Notes under the pieces: model-generated
Told to the model about the DNA's origin: nothing
The model's database searches: none
The model's input: the letters and a program-made list of their open reading frames with translations, nothing else
Translations under genes and position numbers: made by a program
Part shown: positions 43,020-52,261 of the stretch, in pieces
Layout of the letters: the number at the start of each line of letters is the position of its first letter
Position numbering within the stretch: the stretch's first letter is position 1
Source of the DNA: an uncultured Spirochaetales bacterium
GTDB lineage: Bacteria; Spirochaetota; Spirochaetia; Sphaerochaetales; Sphaerochaetaceae
Reading direction: 5' to 3'
NCBI GenBank assembly: GCA_949285785.1
Contig: CASEAG010000028.1
Coordinates: 229,161 to 293,160 of the forward strand
Length of the DNA: 64,000 bases

Positions 43020-43400
43020 TCAAAGCAGCACCAGGGCCGGGCAGATGAAATGCACGGCGGTGAATGCCACCAGCATTATGGCGCAGGTCCTGTCGCTCAG
43101 CTTGAGATACGTCCTGCGGTCCTCGTCGGCGAAGCGGGCGAAATACGCCGCTATGAAAAGGCACAGGAGCGCAGGAAGCAGATCCCCGAGCAGCACAGGA
43201 CCAGGATCCATCGGAAGCAGGATGTTGAGCAGACACAGCACAAGCCCCGCGGATGTGAAGAAGATCCTGAAGCGCCTGTCCACGATGAGATTGTGCTTGA
43301 CGCGCAGCAGGAAGCCCAGTGCAGTGCGGTACTCGTCCAGAAACAGCATCAAAGATGTGAATATGAAGTATGCGATCGTCAGCAGCCAGGTCTGGATCAT
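43020..43400 (-). CDS. Small four-helix membrane protein
   Basis: A 126-residue protein of unknown function with hydrophobic segments near residues 3-20, 45-62, 68-86 and 104-124. The loop RVKHNLIVDRRFRI is basic and likely cytoplasmic. No conserved motif recognised. The ATG overlaps the stop of the nnr gene (ATGA), so it is co-translated with it. Confidence 0.7.
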   Translation of the reverse strand: MIQTWLLTIAYFIFTSLMLFLDEYRTALGFLLRVKHNLIVDRRFRIFFTSAGLVLCLLNILLPMDPGPVLLGDLLPALLCLFIAAYFARFADEDRRTYLKLSDRTCAIMLVAFTAVHFICPALVLL

Positions 43401-44806
43401 CTGAGCACTCCGATCTCGTCGACAAGCTCTGCGGCAGTATAGAAGCCCGCCTTCTCGTGCAGACTTCTGCCGGCAAGTTGATGAAGGAGGACGGCATCAA
43501 GGACCTCTCCATCGCCACCTGCCAGTACGGCAGCCACTATGCCTGCCAGCACATCCCCGCTGCCTGCGACGCCGAGGGATGGATTGCATCCGTCAACGAC
43601 GGACGTCTGCACTCCATCGCACACGTATACGCACTCGGCCTTCAAGACGATTGTAGCGCAAAGGCGCCGGGCCATCTCCTCCAGCTCAGCGTAGAACCCG
43701 TCGGGGGAGAGGCTTCCATCCAGCCCTCCCAGACTCCTGTATTCACCGACATGTGGGGTGAGCACCAGTGACGATGCCTTGCTCGTACCCGGATACAGTC
43801 TGATTGCATCCGCATCCAGTATGAGAGTCCTGAGAGGCATGGAGCACACCTCCTCGACCAGTGCCCTGGCATCGTCCCCTAACCCTAGTCCAGGTCCCAT
43901 GAGCACGCTGTCGAATGTCGCGGCAAGAGCGCGGAAATCGGAAAACGGACGGACCATGACCTCCGCTCCGCACTCGGCGCTGGCCAGCTCGACGAGAGAC
44001 GGGTCGGTGAAGAGCGTGACCATGCCGCAGCCCGCCTTGAACGCGGCCTTCGCCGCAAGACTCATCGCCCCCATGTACTGTCTGCTGCCACCAAGCACCG
44101 CCACCCTGCCCCGTGAGACCTTGTATGAATCGGCAGGAAGCTCAAGTCTGCGGTAGTCCTGGACAGATGCAAGCGATACGGAGGATGCGGAAAACGCATC
44201 AGCCGGGTATGAAAGTGGGACCGTCACGATCTCCTTCGTGAAGCGTCTGTTTCCCAATGCATGCAGACTCGTCTTGTCGCTGCCGAAGGTTATCGTGAGA
44301 TCCGCCTTGACAGGCTCATCGCAGTGGAAATCGTCGCAGATCCCGCTCGGGACGTCGAGGGACACGACAAAGGGACAAGAAGCGCTGTTGATCGAATGTA
44401 TGATGTCCTGCTCGGCAGGGCGCACCGCACCGCTCAGTCCGGCTCCAAGCAGTCCATCGACGATACAATCGTAGCCTTCCATCGTCTCGACGCACCGCAT
44501 CCCGAGCCTCTGGCATATCAACAGCTGAAGCGCCCTGTCATTGCTCTGCCTGCCTTCATGCAGAAAGAGCGATATGTTGCCGTAGCCATGGGTGTACATG
44601 ATGCGGGCCGTCGCAAGCGCATCGCCTCCGTTGTTGCCGCATCCGGCGACGAACAGGATGCGTTCATGCCTGTCGAGCCTGTTCATGAGAATGGACGCGG
44701 CGGCGCAGGACGCCTCCTCCATGAGGGAGGCCGACGGTATGCAGCAGTCGTCGATCGCCTTCCTGTCCGCCTGGCGGCATTCGGCCGCCGTATGAAGCTG
44801 GATCAT
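43397..44806 (-). CDS. nnr: Bifunctional NAD(P)HX epimerase / dehydratase
   Basis: A 469-residue repair enzyme for hydrated NAD(P)H. The N-terminal YjeF epimerase domain (about 1-205) has FVAGCGNNGGDALATARIM and VVSLDVPSGICDD; the C-terminal ADP-dependent dehydratase domain (about 210-469) has RVAVLGGSRQYMGAMSLAAKAAFKAGCG, VLTPHVGEY and SLGVAGSGDVLAGIVAAVLA with the catalytic Asp of GSGDVL. The fusion is the usual bacterial form. First gene of a four-gene run with a membrane protein, Nudix hydrolase and ilvE; nucleotide repair links it with the Nudix gene. A weak TAAGTT box lies six bases before the ATG. Confidence 0.92.
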   Translation of the reverse strand: MIQLHTAAECRQADRKAIDDCCIPSASLMEEASCAAASILMNRLDRHERILFVAGCGNNGGDALATARIMYTHGYGNISLFLHEGRQSNDRALQLLICQRLGMRCVETMEGYDCIVDGLLGAGLSGAVRPAEQDIIHSINSASCPFVVSLDVPSGICDDFHCDEPVKADLTITFGSDKTSLHALGNRRFTKEIVTVPLSYPADAFSASSVSLASVQDYRRLELPADSYKVSRGRVAVLGGSRQYMGAMSLAAKAAFKAGCGMVTLFTDPSLVELASAECGAEVMVRPFSDFRALAATFDSVLMGPGLGLGDDARALVEEVCSMPLRTLILDADAIRLYPGTSKASSLVLTPHVGEYRSLGGLDGSLSPDGFYAELEEMARRLCATIVLKAECVYVCDGVQTSVVDGCNPSLGVAGSGDVLAGIVAAVLAGGDGEVLDAVLLHQLAGRSLHEKAGFYTAAELVDEIGVLR

Positions 44807-44947
44807 GGAATAAACTTAGCCCAAAGCGGCCGACTCGTCCATAAGAACAGCGGACGATGATTAATCATATTCATACAACAAACTTGCAAAGTATTGCATA
44901 AGAAGGAAAAATCATCTAAAAGAAGTAATATTGCGAGGAATGTGCTA

Positions 44948-45880
44948 ATGACGAAATATACCATCAAAAGACTGATAGGAATGATCCCTACTCTCTTCAT
45001 CATTGTCACACTTAGCTTCTTCATCGTACGCATCGCCCCGGGTGGTCCGTTCGACGGAGAGAGGGCCTTGCCTGAAGCTGTAAAGAGGAACATAGAGGCA
45101 AAATATCACATGGACGAACCTCTTCTGATGCAGTATGGACGCTACATGTTCGATGTGATCAGAGGCGACCTCGGGCCCAGCTACAAATACAAGGACTATG
45201 ATGTCAACACACTCATCGGCGTATCGCTTCCGAACTCCATCGTCCTGGGTTCGTTCGCCATGGTCGTCGCACTGATATTCGGAATATCGCTGGGGACTCT
45301 GGCGGCCGTGCGGCAGAACACCATACTCGACTATTTCCCGATGATACTGGCCTCTTTCGGCCTCTCGATCCCCCTGTTCGTGTTCGCGCCGCTGCTGCAG
45401 CAGGTCTTCTGTCTGTGGCTCGGATGGTTCCCGACAACCGGATGGTTCATGAACAACAACGCACCATTGCGTACGGCGGTGCTGCCCACGATCGCCCTCA
45501 GTTTCGCCTATTATGCAGACATCGCCCGTCTCACCCGCTCGAGCATGGTAGAGACGCTCAGGAGTGACTACATCCGCACTGCAAGGGCCAAGGGCATGAA
45601 GAACAGCACGATCGTCTTCAAGCATGCGATGAAAGGCGCTATGCTTCCCGTCGTGTCTTATCTCGGACCGGCGTTCGCAGGAATCCTGACCGGCAGCATC
45701 GTCGTCGAGCAGGTGTTCCTCGTCCCGGGACTGGGCAAGTTCTTCGTACAGTCGTCATTCAACCGTGACTACACGCTCATCGTCGGTGTCGTCATAGTCT
45801 ATTCGGTGATCCTGATCGTGATGAACTTCATCGTCGACATCGTCTACGCGTTCCTCGATCCCCGTATAAGCTACAAATAA
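44948..45880 (+). CDS. oppB: Oligopeptide ABC transporter permease OppB
   Basis: A 310-residue inner-membrane subunit with six hydrophobic segments. IKRLIGMIPTLFIIVTLSFFIVRIAPGGPFDGER is the OppB signature start, and LRSDYIRTARAKGMKNSTIVFKHAMKGAMLPVVSYLGP the EAA loop. ATG at 44948 follows GAGG; an earlier in-frame ATG at 44894 lacks a site. It starts the oppBCDF operon. The upstream A/T-rich spacer (44807-44947) must hold the promoter but no clear pair of boxes was seen. Confidence 0.92.
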   Translation: MTKYTIKRLIGMIPTLFIIVTLSFFIVRIAPGGPFDGERALPEAVKRNIEAKYHMDEPLLMQYGRYMFDVIRGDLGPSYKYKDYDVNTLIGVSLPNSIVLGSFAMVVALIFGISLGTLAAVRQNTILDYFPMILASFGLSIPLFVFAPLLQQVFCLWLGWFPTTGWFMNNNAPLRTAVLPTIALSFAYYADIARLTRSSMVETLRSDYIRTARAKGMKNSTIVFKHAMKGAMLPVVSYLGPAFAGILTGSIVVEQVFLVPGLGKFFVQSSFNRDYTLIVGVVIVYSVILIVMNFIVDIVYAFLDPRISYK

Positions 45881-45892
45881 GGAGAGACTGCG

Positions 45893-47488
45893 ATGGCAAT
45901 ATTCAGGAAGAAGGAAATCGCGAAGAACGAGTTCAATCAGGTCATTGTCGGAACAAGTCTCACAAAAGAGGCATGGAAGCGTCTGAAGAAGAACAGGCTT
46001 GCGGTCGTAGGCGGTGTCATCGTCATCATCTATGCGATCATAGCCCTGTGCGCGGACCTGCTTCCGATCTATCCATATGACGAAGCCATAACCGTACACA
46101 GGAACCTGCGCCCCTCCCTCACCAAGACGGCCGGAGACCTCATGCTCGAGCAGGAGATGAAGAACATGTTCTTCCAGGCATGGAGACAGGGCCGTCTCGA
46201 GCTCAGCGATCAGGAGGATGCGCAGATCGAGGCCTGGGTCAAGGCCAGCAAGACCAATGACGTGTGGGATCTCGTGTATGCCCGCGGCATGGAGGCGATC
46301 GACAACGGCACGTTCGAATGGAACAGTAGCGAGCAGAGCCGCATAGACAGGATGCTCAACCAGATCGCCACCGAGACGCAGATAACGCTCGACAAGGTCA
46401 GCGTCCAGTACGAAGGCCAGACCAGGAACATCGAGGCCATGGACTACGAGGAGCTCAGGGACCTCTACGCATCCCTTCTCGGAGTGGATACGGCAGTCCT
46501 CGAGGAATCGCTTTACAACGAGGTCCGCTCAAGCGTCAGCAATGAGGTCAGGGCGAACGACTCCACGCTCTCGGGAGACGATCTCGAGGCCTCTGTCGAA
46601 ATGGAGATGAACGCTCTCGGCGACGACGGTATCCACGAAAGGGCGAGCACCAACATCATCGGCTACATCGAGCAGCTTGCTCTGAGAGGTGCGAACTCCG
46701 ATGTGCAGGCCCTCATTGACTCCGGTTCGATCGAACTGCCATACAAGGGTACGTTCGACCTGAGCAACGGTCTTCATGTCGAGCTCGAGGTGTCGCTGAT
46801 GCACCAGCGCCGATACATCTGCGGAACAGACTATCTCGGACGCGACCTGCTCAGCCGCATCATCTACGGCAGCCAGATCTCGATCGCGATCGGCATCGTC
46901 GGCACTGTCACCAGCATCTTCATCGGAATCCTCGTGGGAGCTCTCGCAGGATACCTTGGAGGCAAGGTCGACTACTACCTGATGAGATTCGTCGACATCA
47001 TGTACGGCCTGCCGTACATGCTGCTGGTCATCATCTGCATGGCCATCTTCGGAAGGAACATCATCAACCTGTTCTTCGCTCTTGCGCTCGTATCCTGGCT
47101 TACGATCGCCAGAATGGTGCGTGGCCAGATCATGAGCCTGAAGAACCAGGAATACGTCGAAGCGGCCAGGAGCATGGGTGCCAGCACGATGCACATCATC
47201 TTCCGCCACATGATCCCCAACAGCCTCTCGATCATCATCGTATACTCCACGATCAGGATTCCCGCATTCATCATGCAGGAGAGCTTCCTGTCATTCCTCG
47301 GACTTGGCGTCCAGGCACCTTACGCATCCTGGGGTTCGCTGATCGGAGATGCGGTGTCGTCCATGGCGCTGTATCCGTACAAGCTGATCATCCCCTCGAT
47401 CGTGATGGTCATCTTCCTCTTCTCCATGAACTTCTTCGGTGATGGACTGAGGGATGCCTTCGACCCGCAGAGCAAGAACCAGCTATAA
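45893..47488 (+). CDS. oppC: OppC permease with a large extracytoplasmic insertion
   Basis: A 531-residue permease, whereas OppC is usually about 300. After the first membrane helix (about residues 36-55) comes a hydrophilic, mostly helical and acidic stretch to about residue 300, before the conserved GTDYLGRDLLSRIIYGSQISI (about 310). The usual core then follows, with the EAA loop VEAARSMGASTMHIIFRHMIPNS and QESFLSFLGLG. About 200 extra residues are thus placed between helix 1 and the canonical domain, on the outer face of the membrane. Frame is intact throughout. The insert may contact the binding protein or capture peptides; this is inference. Confidence 0.88.
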   Translation: MAIFRKKEIAKNEFNQVIVGTSLTKEAWKRLKKNRLAVVGGVIVIIYAIIALCADLLPIYPYDEAITVHRNLRPSLTKTAGDLMLEQEMKNMFFQAWRQGRLELSDQEDAQIEAWVKASKTNDVWDLVYARGMEAIDNGTFEWNSSEQSRIDRMLNQIATETQITLDKVSVQYEGQTRNIEAMDYEELRDLYASLLGVDTAVLEESLYNEVRSSVSNEVRANDSTLSGDDLEASVEMEMNALGDDGIHERASTNIIGYIEQLALRGANSDVQALIDSGSIELPYKGTFDLSNGLHVELEVSLMHQRRYICGTDYLGRDLLSRIIYGSQISIAIGIVGTVTSIFIGILVGALAGYLGGKVDYYLMRFVDIMYGLPYMLLVIICMAIFGRNIINLFFALALVSWLTIARMVRGQIMSLKNQEYVEAARSMGASTMHIIFRHMIPNSLSIIIVYSTIRIPAFIMQESFLSFLGLGVQAPYASWGSLIGDAVSSMALYPYKLIIPSIVMVIFLFSMNFFGDGLRDAFDPQSKNQL

Positions 47489-47504
47489 GGAGGATGACAA
47501 GTCA

Positions 47505-48533
47505 ATGAGCAGTTTCAAGGACAAGGAAGTTCTGCTTGAGGTCAAGGACCTCAGGACATATTTCAAGACGGACAACGGCATCCTCAAGGCCGTGGACGGC
47601 GTCTCGTTCAAGGTCCACGAGGGCGAGACCGTCGGTCTGGTCGGCGAATCCGGTTGCGGAAAGAGCGTCACGAACCTGTCGATCATGCGTCTCGTGCCCT
47701 CCCCTCCCGGCAAGATCGTCGGAGGCGAGGTCATCTACCGTGGCACCGACATCATGAAGCTCTCCGAGAAGGAGCTGAGGAACATCAGAGGCAACAAGAT
47801 CTCCATGATCTTCCAGGACCCGATGACCAGCCTCAATCCCTATCTCAGGATATCGACGCAGATGATCGAGACGATCAGGCTGCACCAGAACATGACGAAG
47901 GATGAGGCGAGGGAGAGGGCCATAACGATGCTCAAGCTCGTGGGAATCCCCTCTGCCGAAAGCAGGATCGACTGCTATCCCCACCAGTTCTCCGGCGGAA
48001 TGAGACAGCGTGTCATGATAGCCATGGCGCTCAGCTGCAATGCCGACCTGCTGATCGCGGACGAGCCCACGACGGCACTGGACGTTACGATCCAGGCGCA
48101 GATCCTCGAGCTCATCAAGAAGATCAGCCAGCAGCTGAAGACCGCTGTGATCCTCATCACCCACGATCTGGGAGTCGTGGCGGGCATGTGCGACAAGGTC
48201 TGTGTCATGTATGCAGGCCGCATCGTCGAGAGTGCGCTCACCGACGACCTTTACGAGAATCCTGCCCACCCGTATACCAGAGGCCTGATCGCCTCCGTTC
48301 CGAAGATGGACGGCAACAGGGAGGAGCGTCTGTTCTCCATCGAGGGACAGCCGCCAAACGTCATAGACCTGCCCCCATGCTGTCCTTTCCACCCCAGATG
48401 CGACAGGACCTGCGAGGTCTGCCGCCATGCCTACCCGCCTGTTAAGCAGATCGGCGAAGACCACTACGTGGCCTGCTGGCTCAACTGCAGCGAGGAGGAG
48501 AGACAGGAAGCCATGAAGGGAGGTGACAAGTGA
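47505..48533 (+). CDS. oppD: Oligopeptide ABC transporter ATPase OppD
   Basis: A 342-residue ATPase. Walker A GESGCGKSVTNLS, Q-loop IFQDPMTSLNPYLRIS, signature FSGGMRQRVMIAMAL, Walker B LLIADEPTTALDVT and the switch His in ITHDLGVVAG are intact. The C-terminal Opp/Dpp domain has CPFHPRCDRTCEVC, the cysteine cluster that can bind an iron-sulfur centre. ATG at 47505 follows AAGGAGG. It overlaps oppF by one base. Confidence 0.93.
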   Translation: MSSFKDKEVLLEVKDLRTYFKTDNGILKAVDGVSFKVHEGETVGLVGESGCGKSVTNLSIMRLVPSPPGKIVGGEVIYRGTDIMKLSEKELRNIRGNKISMIFQDPMTSLNPYLRISTQMIETIRLHQNMTKDEARERAITMLKLVGIPSAESRIDCYPHQFSGGMRQRVMIAMALSCNADLLIADEPTTALDVTIQAQILELIKKISQQLKTAVILITHDLGVVAGMCDKVCVMYAGRIVESALTDDLYENPAHPYTRGLIASVPKMDGNREERLFSIEGQPPNVIDLPPCCPFHPRCDRTCEVCRHAYPPVKQIGEDHYVACWLNCSEEERQEAMKGGDK

Positions 48534-49636
48534 TGGAAGACAGGGAAATCATTCTGCAGGTGAAGAACCTCAGGCAGCACTTCCCCATCGATGGCGGTGG
48601 TCTGCTCAAGAAGACAGTCGGCTACATCCGTGCCGTCGATGGAATAAGCTTCGACGTCTACAAGGGCGAGACGGTAGGCATCGTGGGCGAGTCCGGTTGT
48701 GGAAAGAGCACGACCGTGCGCTCGATCGCCCAGCTGTACAAGCCCACCACGGGAGAGATCCTCTTCCATGGGGTCGACCTGTGCAAGGCTGACAAGGACA
48801 CCCTCCTCAAGGAGAGGCGCAACATCCAGATGATCTTCCAGGATCCGTACGCCTCCCTCGATCCGAGGATGACTGTCCGAAACATCATCATGGAACCGCT
48901 GAAGGTCTACAACAGCCGCGGCCTTCTCGAGAAGAAGTACACGGACGACGAGCTGGACGAGCGGGTCAAGGACCTGATGGAGAAGGTCGGCATCAACAAG
49001 GCCTTCGTGAACCGCTATCCGCACGAGTTCTCGGGAGGACAGCGCCAGAGAATCGGCATCGCCCGGGCCCTTGCGCTCCGCCCGGAGATAATCCTTGCCG
49101 ACGAGCCGGTCTCCGCGCTTGACGTCTCGATCCAGGCACAGATCCTGAACCTGATCAGCGACATCCAGAAGGAGATGGGCGTCACGTTCATCTTCATCGC
49201 ACATGACCTGGGCGTCATCCAGCACATCTCGCACCGTGTCATAGTCATGTACCTTGGCAAGATCATGGAGGTCGCCGGATCCGACGAGCTGTATAGCAGG
49301 CCGCTCCATCCGTATACGGAGGCCCTACTCTCCGCCGCCCCGATTCCGGATCCCAAGGTCGAGAGGAACAGGCAGAGGATCGTGCTCGAAGGCGACGTGC
49401 CATCGCCCGACAAGGAGAGGCACTGCTGCTATTTCTACGACAGATGCTCCAAGCGCATGGACAAGTGTGCACACTGCCTGCCTCCGATGTTCGATTGCGG
49501 AGGCGGGCACAAGGTCGCCTGCTTCCTGTACGACGACAAGCCTGTCGCCGAACCTGCGGACGACCAGCCCACAGAGGGTGAGCTCAGGCTGAAGGAGAAG
49601 CAGCAGAAGAAGAAAGCCAGGGCGAAAGAAGCCTGA
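48533..49636 (+). CDS. oppF: Oligopeptide ABC transporter ATPase OppF
   Basis: A 367-residue ATPase partner of OppD. Walker A GESGCGKSTTVRS, Q-loop IFQDPYASLDPRMTV, signature FSGGQRQRIGIARAL, Walker B ILADEPVSALDVS. The C-terminus has the CCYFYDRCSKRMDKC cysteine cluster, then a Lys-rich tail (KEKQQKKKARAKEA). An extra loop after the Q-loop (NSRGLLEKKYTDDELDERVK) lengthens it slightly. ATG at 48533 follows GGGAGG and overlaps the oppD stop (TGATG); a GTG three bases earlier is possible. Confidence 0.93.
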   Translation: MEDREIILQVKNLRQHFPIDGGGLLKKTVGYIRAVDGISFDVYKGETVGIVGESGCGKSTTVRSIAQLYKPTTGEILFHGVDLCKADKDTLLKERRNIQMIFQDPYASLDPRMTVRNIIMEPLKVYNSRGLLEKKYTDDELDERVKDLMEKVGINKAFVNRYPHEFSGGQRQRIGIARALALRPEIILADEPVSALDVSIQAQILNLISDIQKEMGVTFIFIAHDLGVIQHISHRVIVMYLGKIMEVAGSDELYSRPLHPYTEALLSAAPIPDPKVERNRQRIVLEGDVPSPDKERHCCYFYDRCSKRMDKCAHCLPPMFDCGGGHKVACFLYDDKPVAEPADDQPTEGELRLKEKQQKKKARAKEA

Positions 49637-49647
49637 CCATGAGAAGA

Positions 49648-49676
49648 GGCCTTCCGGATCACGGGAGGCCTTCTTC
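49648..49676 (+). terminator. Terminator of oppBCDF
   Basis: GGCCTTCC (49648-49655) pairs with GGGAGGCC (49663-49670) with one wobble, loop GGATCAC, followed by TTCTTC. It sits between convergent genes and may serve both. Confidence 0.65.
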
Positions 49677-49681
49677 ATGTC

Positions 49682-50236
49682 CTATCGTCTCAACCCTCTT
49701 TCAAGCGCCTGCTTGTCGATGTCGAGTGGAAGCTGGGTATAGCCGGCTATGGCATTGGCCATGGTCTCGAGTCTGAGACCGCCTCTCCTGGCCGGAACGA
49801 TCTCGATATTCACATAGCCACCGGTCTCACTGTCAAACACTAGACGGAGGCTGGACATCTCCTTGTGCCGCCAGCTGGGTCTTATCGCGGTGCTGCCCTC
49901 CGGTATGCCCTTATGGAAATGTCTGATGGCGATCATGTGGATCTCATCGAACCGATGGACCTCCCTCTTCACGAACGGGCCGATGCCGAAGATGCCGACC
50001 GCCTGTCCGAGCCGCGAGTCGAAGGCCCAGTCGTCCCTGTAGAAGCAGATGAGGAACGAGAACAGCGCAAGGATCAGAGGAACCAGATATGATAGGCTGA
50101 AGCCCGCCTCCATCACTGCAGAGACCATTCCAAGCATCAGCACAAGAGAGAAGATGAGGCAGAAGACCCTCATCCAGATCGCAAGAGTATAGACGAGCCT
50201 TCCATCCCTCGTCTTCCTGAGCACATATGGAAACAT
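49682..50236 (-). CDS. Small membrane protein of unknown function
   Basis: A 184-residue protein with two membrane helices (about residues 20-42 and 46-66) followed by a cytoplasmic domain of about 115 residues with PH-like beta character (KREVHRFDEIHMIAIRHFHKG, SSLRLVFDSETGGYVNIEIVPAR, ETMANAIAGYTQLPL). Similar two-helix plus PH-like layouts occur in many uncharacterised bacterial proteins. TATCAT lies six bases before the ATG at 50236 and no ribosome binding site is seen; an upstream in-frame start is unsupported. Confidence 0.6.
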   Translation of the reverse strand: MFPYVLRKTRDGRLVYTLAIWMRVFCLIFSLVLMLGMVSAVMEAGFSLSYLVPLILALFSFLICFYRDDWAFDSRLGQAVGIFGIGPFVKREVHRFDEIHMIAIRHFHKGIPEGSTAIRPSWRHKEMSSLRLVFDSETGGYVNIEIVPARRGGLRLETMANAIAGYTQLPLDIDKQALERGLRR

Positions 50237-50242
50237 GAATCC

Positions 50243-50248
50243 ATGATA
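50243..50248 (-). promoter_or_regulatory. -10 box six bases before the start codon
   Basis: TATCAT on the minus strand, GGATTC, then the ATG at 50236. TTGCCC (50272-50267) 18 bases upstream matches four of six -35 positions. Leaderless mRNA predicted. Confidence 0.45.
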
Positions 50249-50465
50249 GCCCACCTGATGACAAAGGGGCAATTGTGGCGGATGAACAATATGCCGGATA
50301 CGGGCAGCAGTCGTCGCAACTGTCGAAAACATCTCCAGAAGCCCTGTTTTCACACAAGCTTTGCATACCAAATGAATAAAAATCAAGAAGATTACATAAA
50401 GGTGTAGAAATTTCGAAGAATATGGGATAGTATACCTCCATCCGAAATTTGACTAGGAGGTTCAA

Positions 50466-52166
50466 ATGAAGAAATCCATTGCGATAGTCATGATGCTCCT
50501 GGCCGTCTTCTCGGTCTTCACGCTCGCATCCTGCGGCGGCAGCGACGAGACGACCACAACGGCCAGCTCCACGGCAACTACAACGACTACTACCACCACG
50601 ACTACGACAACGGCAACGGAGACCACAGCGGCACCTGCTGCGGCGGCCGAGGAGGACTACGTGTCCTTCGTCATCGCCAACGGCGCCGAGCCCGAGTCGC
50701 TTGACCCGAGCCAGATCCAGGGTGTTCCCGAGCACAGGATCTTCGAGGCCCTCTTCGAAGGCCTCGTGGCAGTCGATCCCCAGACTGCGGACGGCGTTCC
50801 CGGAGTCGCAGAGAGCTGGGACATTTCCGAGGACGGCCTGACATACACCTTCCACCTCAGGGAGGATGCCGTCTGGTCCGACGGTGTTCCCATAACGGCA
50901 CAGGATGTCGTCTATTCCTGGACACGCGAGCTCGATCCCGCAACCGGAAGCCCCTATGCATGGTTCCCCGCGATGTTCATCGCCGGAGCGACAGAGTTCA
51001 ATGCAGGCGAGGCTGACGCTTCCGCTCTCCAGATCGCAGCTCTTGACGACCACACCTTCCAGATGACTCTCGTGGGACCGCTTCCCTACGTCATCGGAGC
51101 TCTGTGCCACTACTCCTTCGGCATCGTACCGCAGCATGCCATCGAGGAGTTCGGCACCGACTGGACCAAGCCCGAGAACTTCGTCGGCAACGGTCCTTTC
51201 GTCCTTGCCGAGCATACTCCTCAGGACAGGATCGTCTGCGTCAAGAACGAGCTCTACTGGGATGCAGAGAACGTCGCTCTCGATGAAGTCGTATTCCTCG
51301 CTTCCGACGACACCGCCACGAACTACAACATGTACCTCTCCGGCGAAGTCGACTGGGATACGGGCATCGACCTCAACAACCTCGACGCCATCAGCATGAG
51401 ATCCGACTACCAGGTCGCTCCCCAGCTGTCCACCTACTACTACACCATCAACGTCACAGAGCCGCCTCTTGACGATCCTCTCGTGAGAAAGGCCATCAGC
51501 TATGCAATCGACCGCCAGGGTCTGGTCGACACGGTCACCCGCGCCGGACAGATCCCCTGCTGGGGCATCGTTCCCGAGATGGCAGGCTACGAGCCTCTCG
51601 AGGAGACCGCACAGGGCGGAGTCCTCTACGATCCCGAGTATGCACAGCAGCTGCTTGCAGAGGCCGGATATCCGAACGGAATCGGATTCCCGACGATCAC
51701 GGTCCTCTACAACACCGATGACGCTCACCGCCAGCAGGCCGAGTACATCCAGCAGCAGCTCAAGACCAACCTCAACATCAACGTCGTTCTCGAGAACCAG
51801 GAGTGGGCTACGTACCTCGCCAACAGAAATGCGGGCAACTTCCAGATCGCACGTGCCGGATGGGTCGGAGACTACCAGGATCCGAACACCTTCCTCGACA
51901 TGTTCATCACCGGTGCCGGCATGAACGGTGGAAAGTATTCCAACCCCGAGTACGACGAGCTGATCCGCCAGGCGGCATCCATGCCCGCAGGCGAGGAGAG
52001 GTTCAACGTCCTCAAGCAGGCCGAGGATATCCTCATCAACCAGGATCAGGCCATCATTCCTCTCTATGTCTATGTCTCCCAGGGCATGATCGACACGGAC
52101 AAGTGGGGCGGCTGGTATCCCAACACGATGGACTACCATCCTGTCAAGAACATCTACCTCAAGTAG
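50466..52166 (+). CDS. oppA: Oligopeptide-binding lipoprotein OppA
   Basis: A 566-residue family 5 solute-binding protein. The signal peptide ends LASC (Cys23). Residues 28-55 are a linker of mainly threonine, with one run of twelve, before the conserved body: SLDPSQIQGVPEHRIFEALFEGLV, VAESWDISEDGLTYTFHLREDAVWSDGVPITAQDVVYSW and VGNGPFVLAEH. It delivers peptides to OppBCDF but is separated from that operon by a terminator and an opposite gene, so it has its own promoter and probably much higher expression. Codon use is strongly biased, consistent with that. GGAGG precedes the ATG. Confidence 0.93.
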   Translation: MKKSIAIVMMLLAVFSVFTLASCGGSDETTTTASSTATTTTTTTTTTTTATETTAAPAAAAEEDYVSFVIANGAEPESLDPSQIQGVPEHRIFEALFEGLVAVDPQTADGVPGVAESWDISEDGLTYTFHLREDAVWSDGVPITAQDVVYSWTRELDPATGSPYAWFPAMFIAGATEFNAGEADASALQIAALDDHTFQMTLVGPLPYVIGALCHYSFGIVPQHAIEEFGTDWTKPENFVGNGPFVLAEHTPQDRIVCVKNELYWDAENVALDEVVFLASDDTATNYNMYLSGEVDWDTGIDLNNLDAISMRSDYQVAPQLSTYYYTINVTEPPLDDPLVRKAISYAIDRQGLVDTVTRAGQIPCWGIVPEMAGYEPLEETAQGGVLYDPEYAQQLLAEAGYPNGIGFPTITVLYNTDDAHRQQAEYIQQQLKTNLNINVVLENQEWATYLANRNAGNFQIARAGWVGDYQDPNTFLDMFITGAGMNGGKYSNPEYDELIRQAASMPAGEERFNVLKQAEDILINQDQAIIPLYVYVSQGMIDTDKWGGWYPNTMDYHPVKNIYLK

Positions 52167-52188
52167 CAGCTGTCTCGAGACGAATCCA

Positions 52189-52222
52189 CGGAAAGGTCAC
52201 CTTCGGGTGGCCTTTCCGCTTT
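52189..52222 (+). terminator. Rho-independent terminator of oppA
   Basis: CGGAAAGGTCACC (52189-52201) pairs with GGTGGCCTTTCCG (52206-52218) around a TTCG tetraloop, followed by CTTTCC. Very stable stem. Confidence 0.85.
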
Positions 52223-52226
52223 CCTG

Positions 52227-52255
52227 TTGACTAAAGCCCTCCTCTGTTCTAGGCT
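52227..52255 (+). promoter_or_regulatory. Promoter of the thiBPQ operon
   Basis: -35 TTGACT (52227-52232), 17-base spacer, weak -10 TAGGCT (52250-52255). The start of transcription near 52262 coincides with the 5' edge of the TPP aptamer. Confidence 0.5.
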
Positions 52256-52261
52256 CCATAG

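Noticed and set aside
50560-50625. A microsatellite repeat at the start of oppA
   Set aside because: The ACN codons are irregular, so it is a protein-level threonine linker and not a DNA repeat.
49944-52139. A 731-codon open frame on the minus strand opposite oppA
   Set aside because: It lies antisense to a clear family 5 binding protein, its translation is low-complexity Val/Leu/Asp/Gly without known motifs, and it results from the strong codon bias of oppA.
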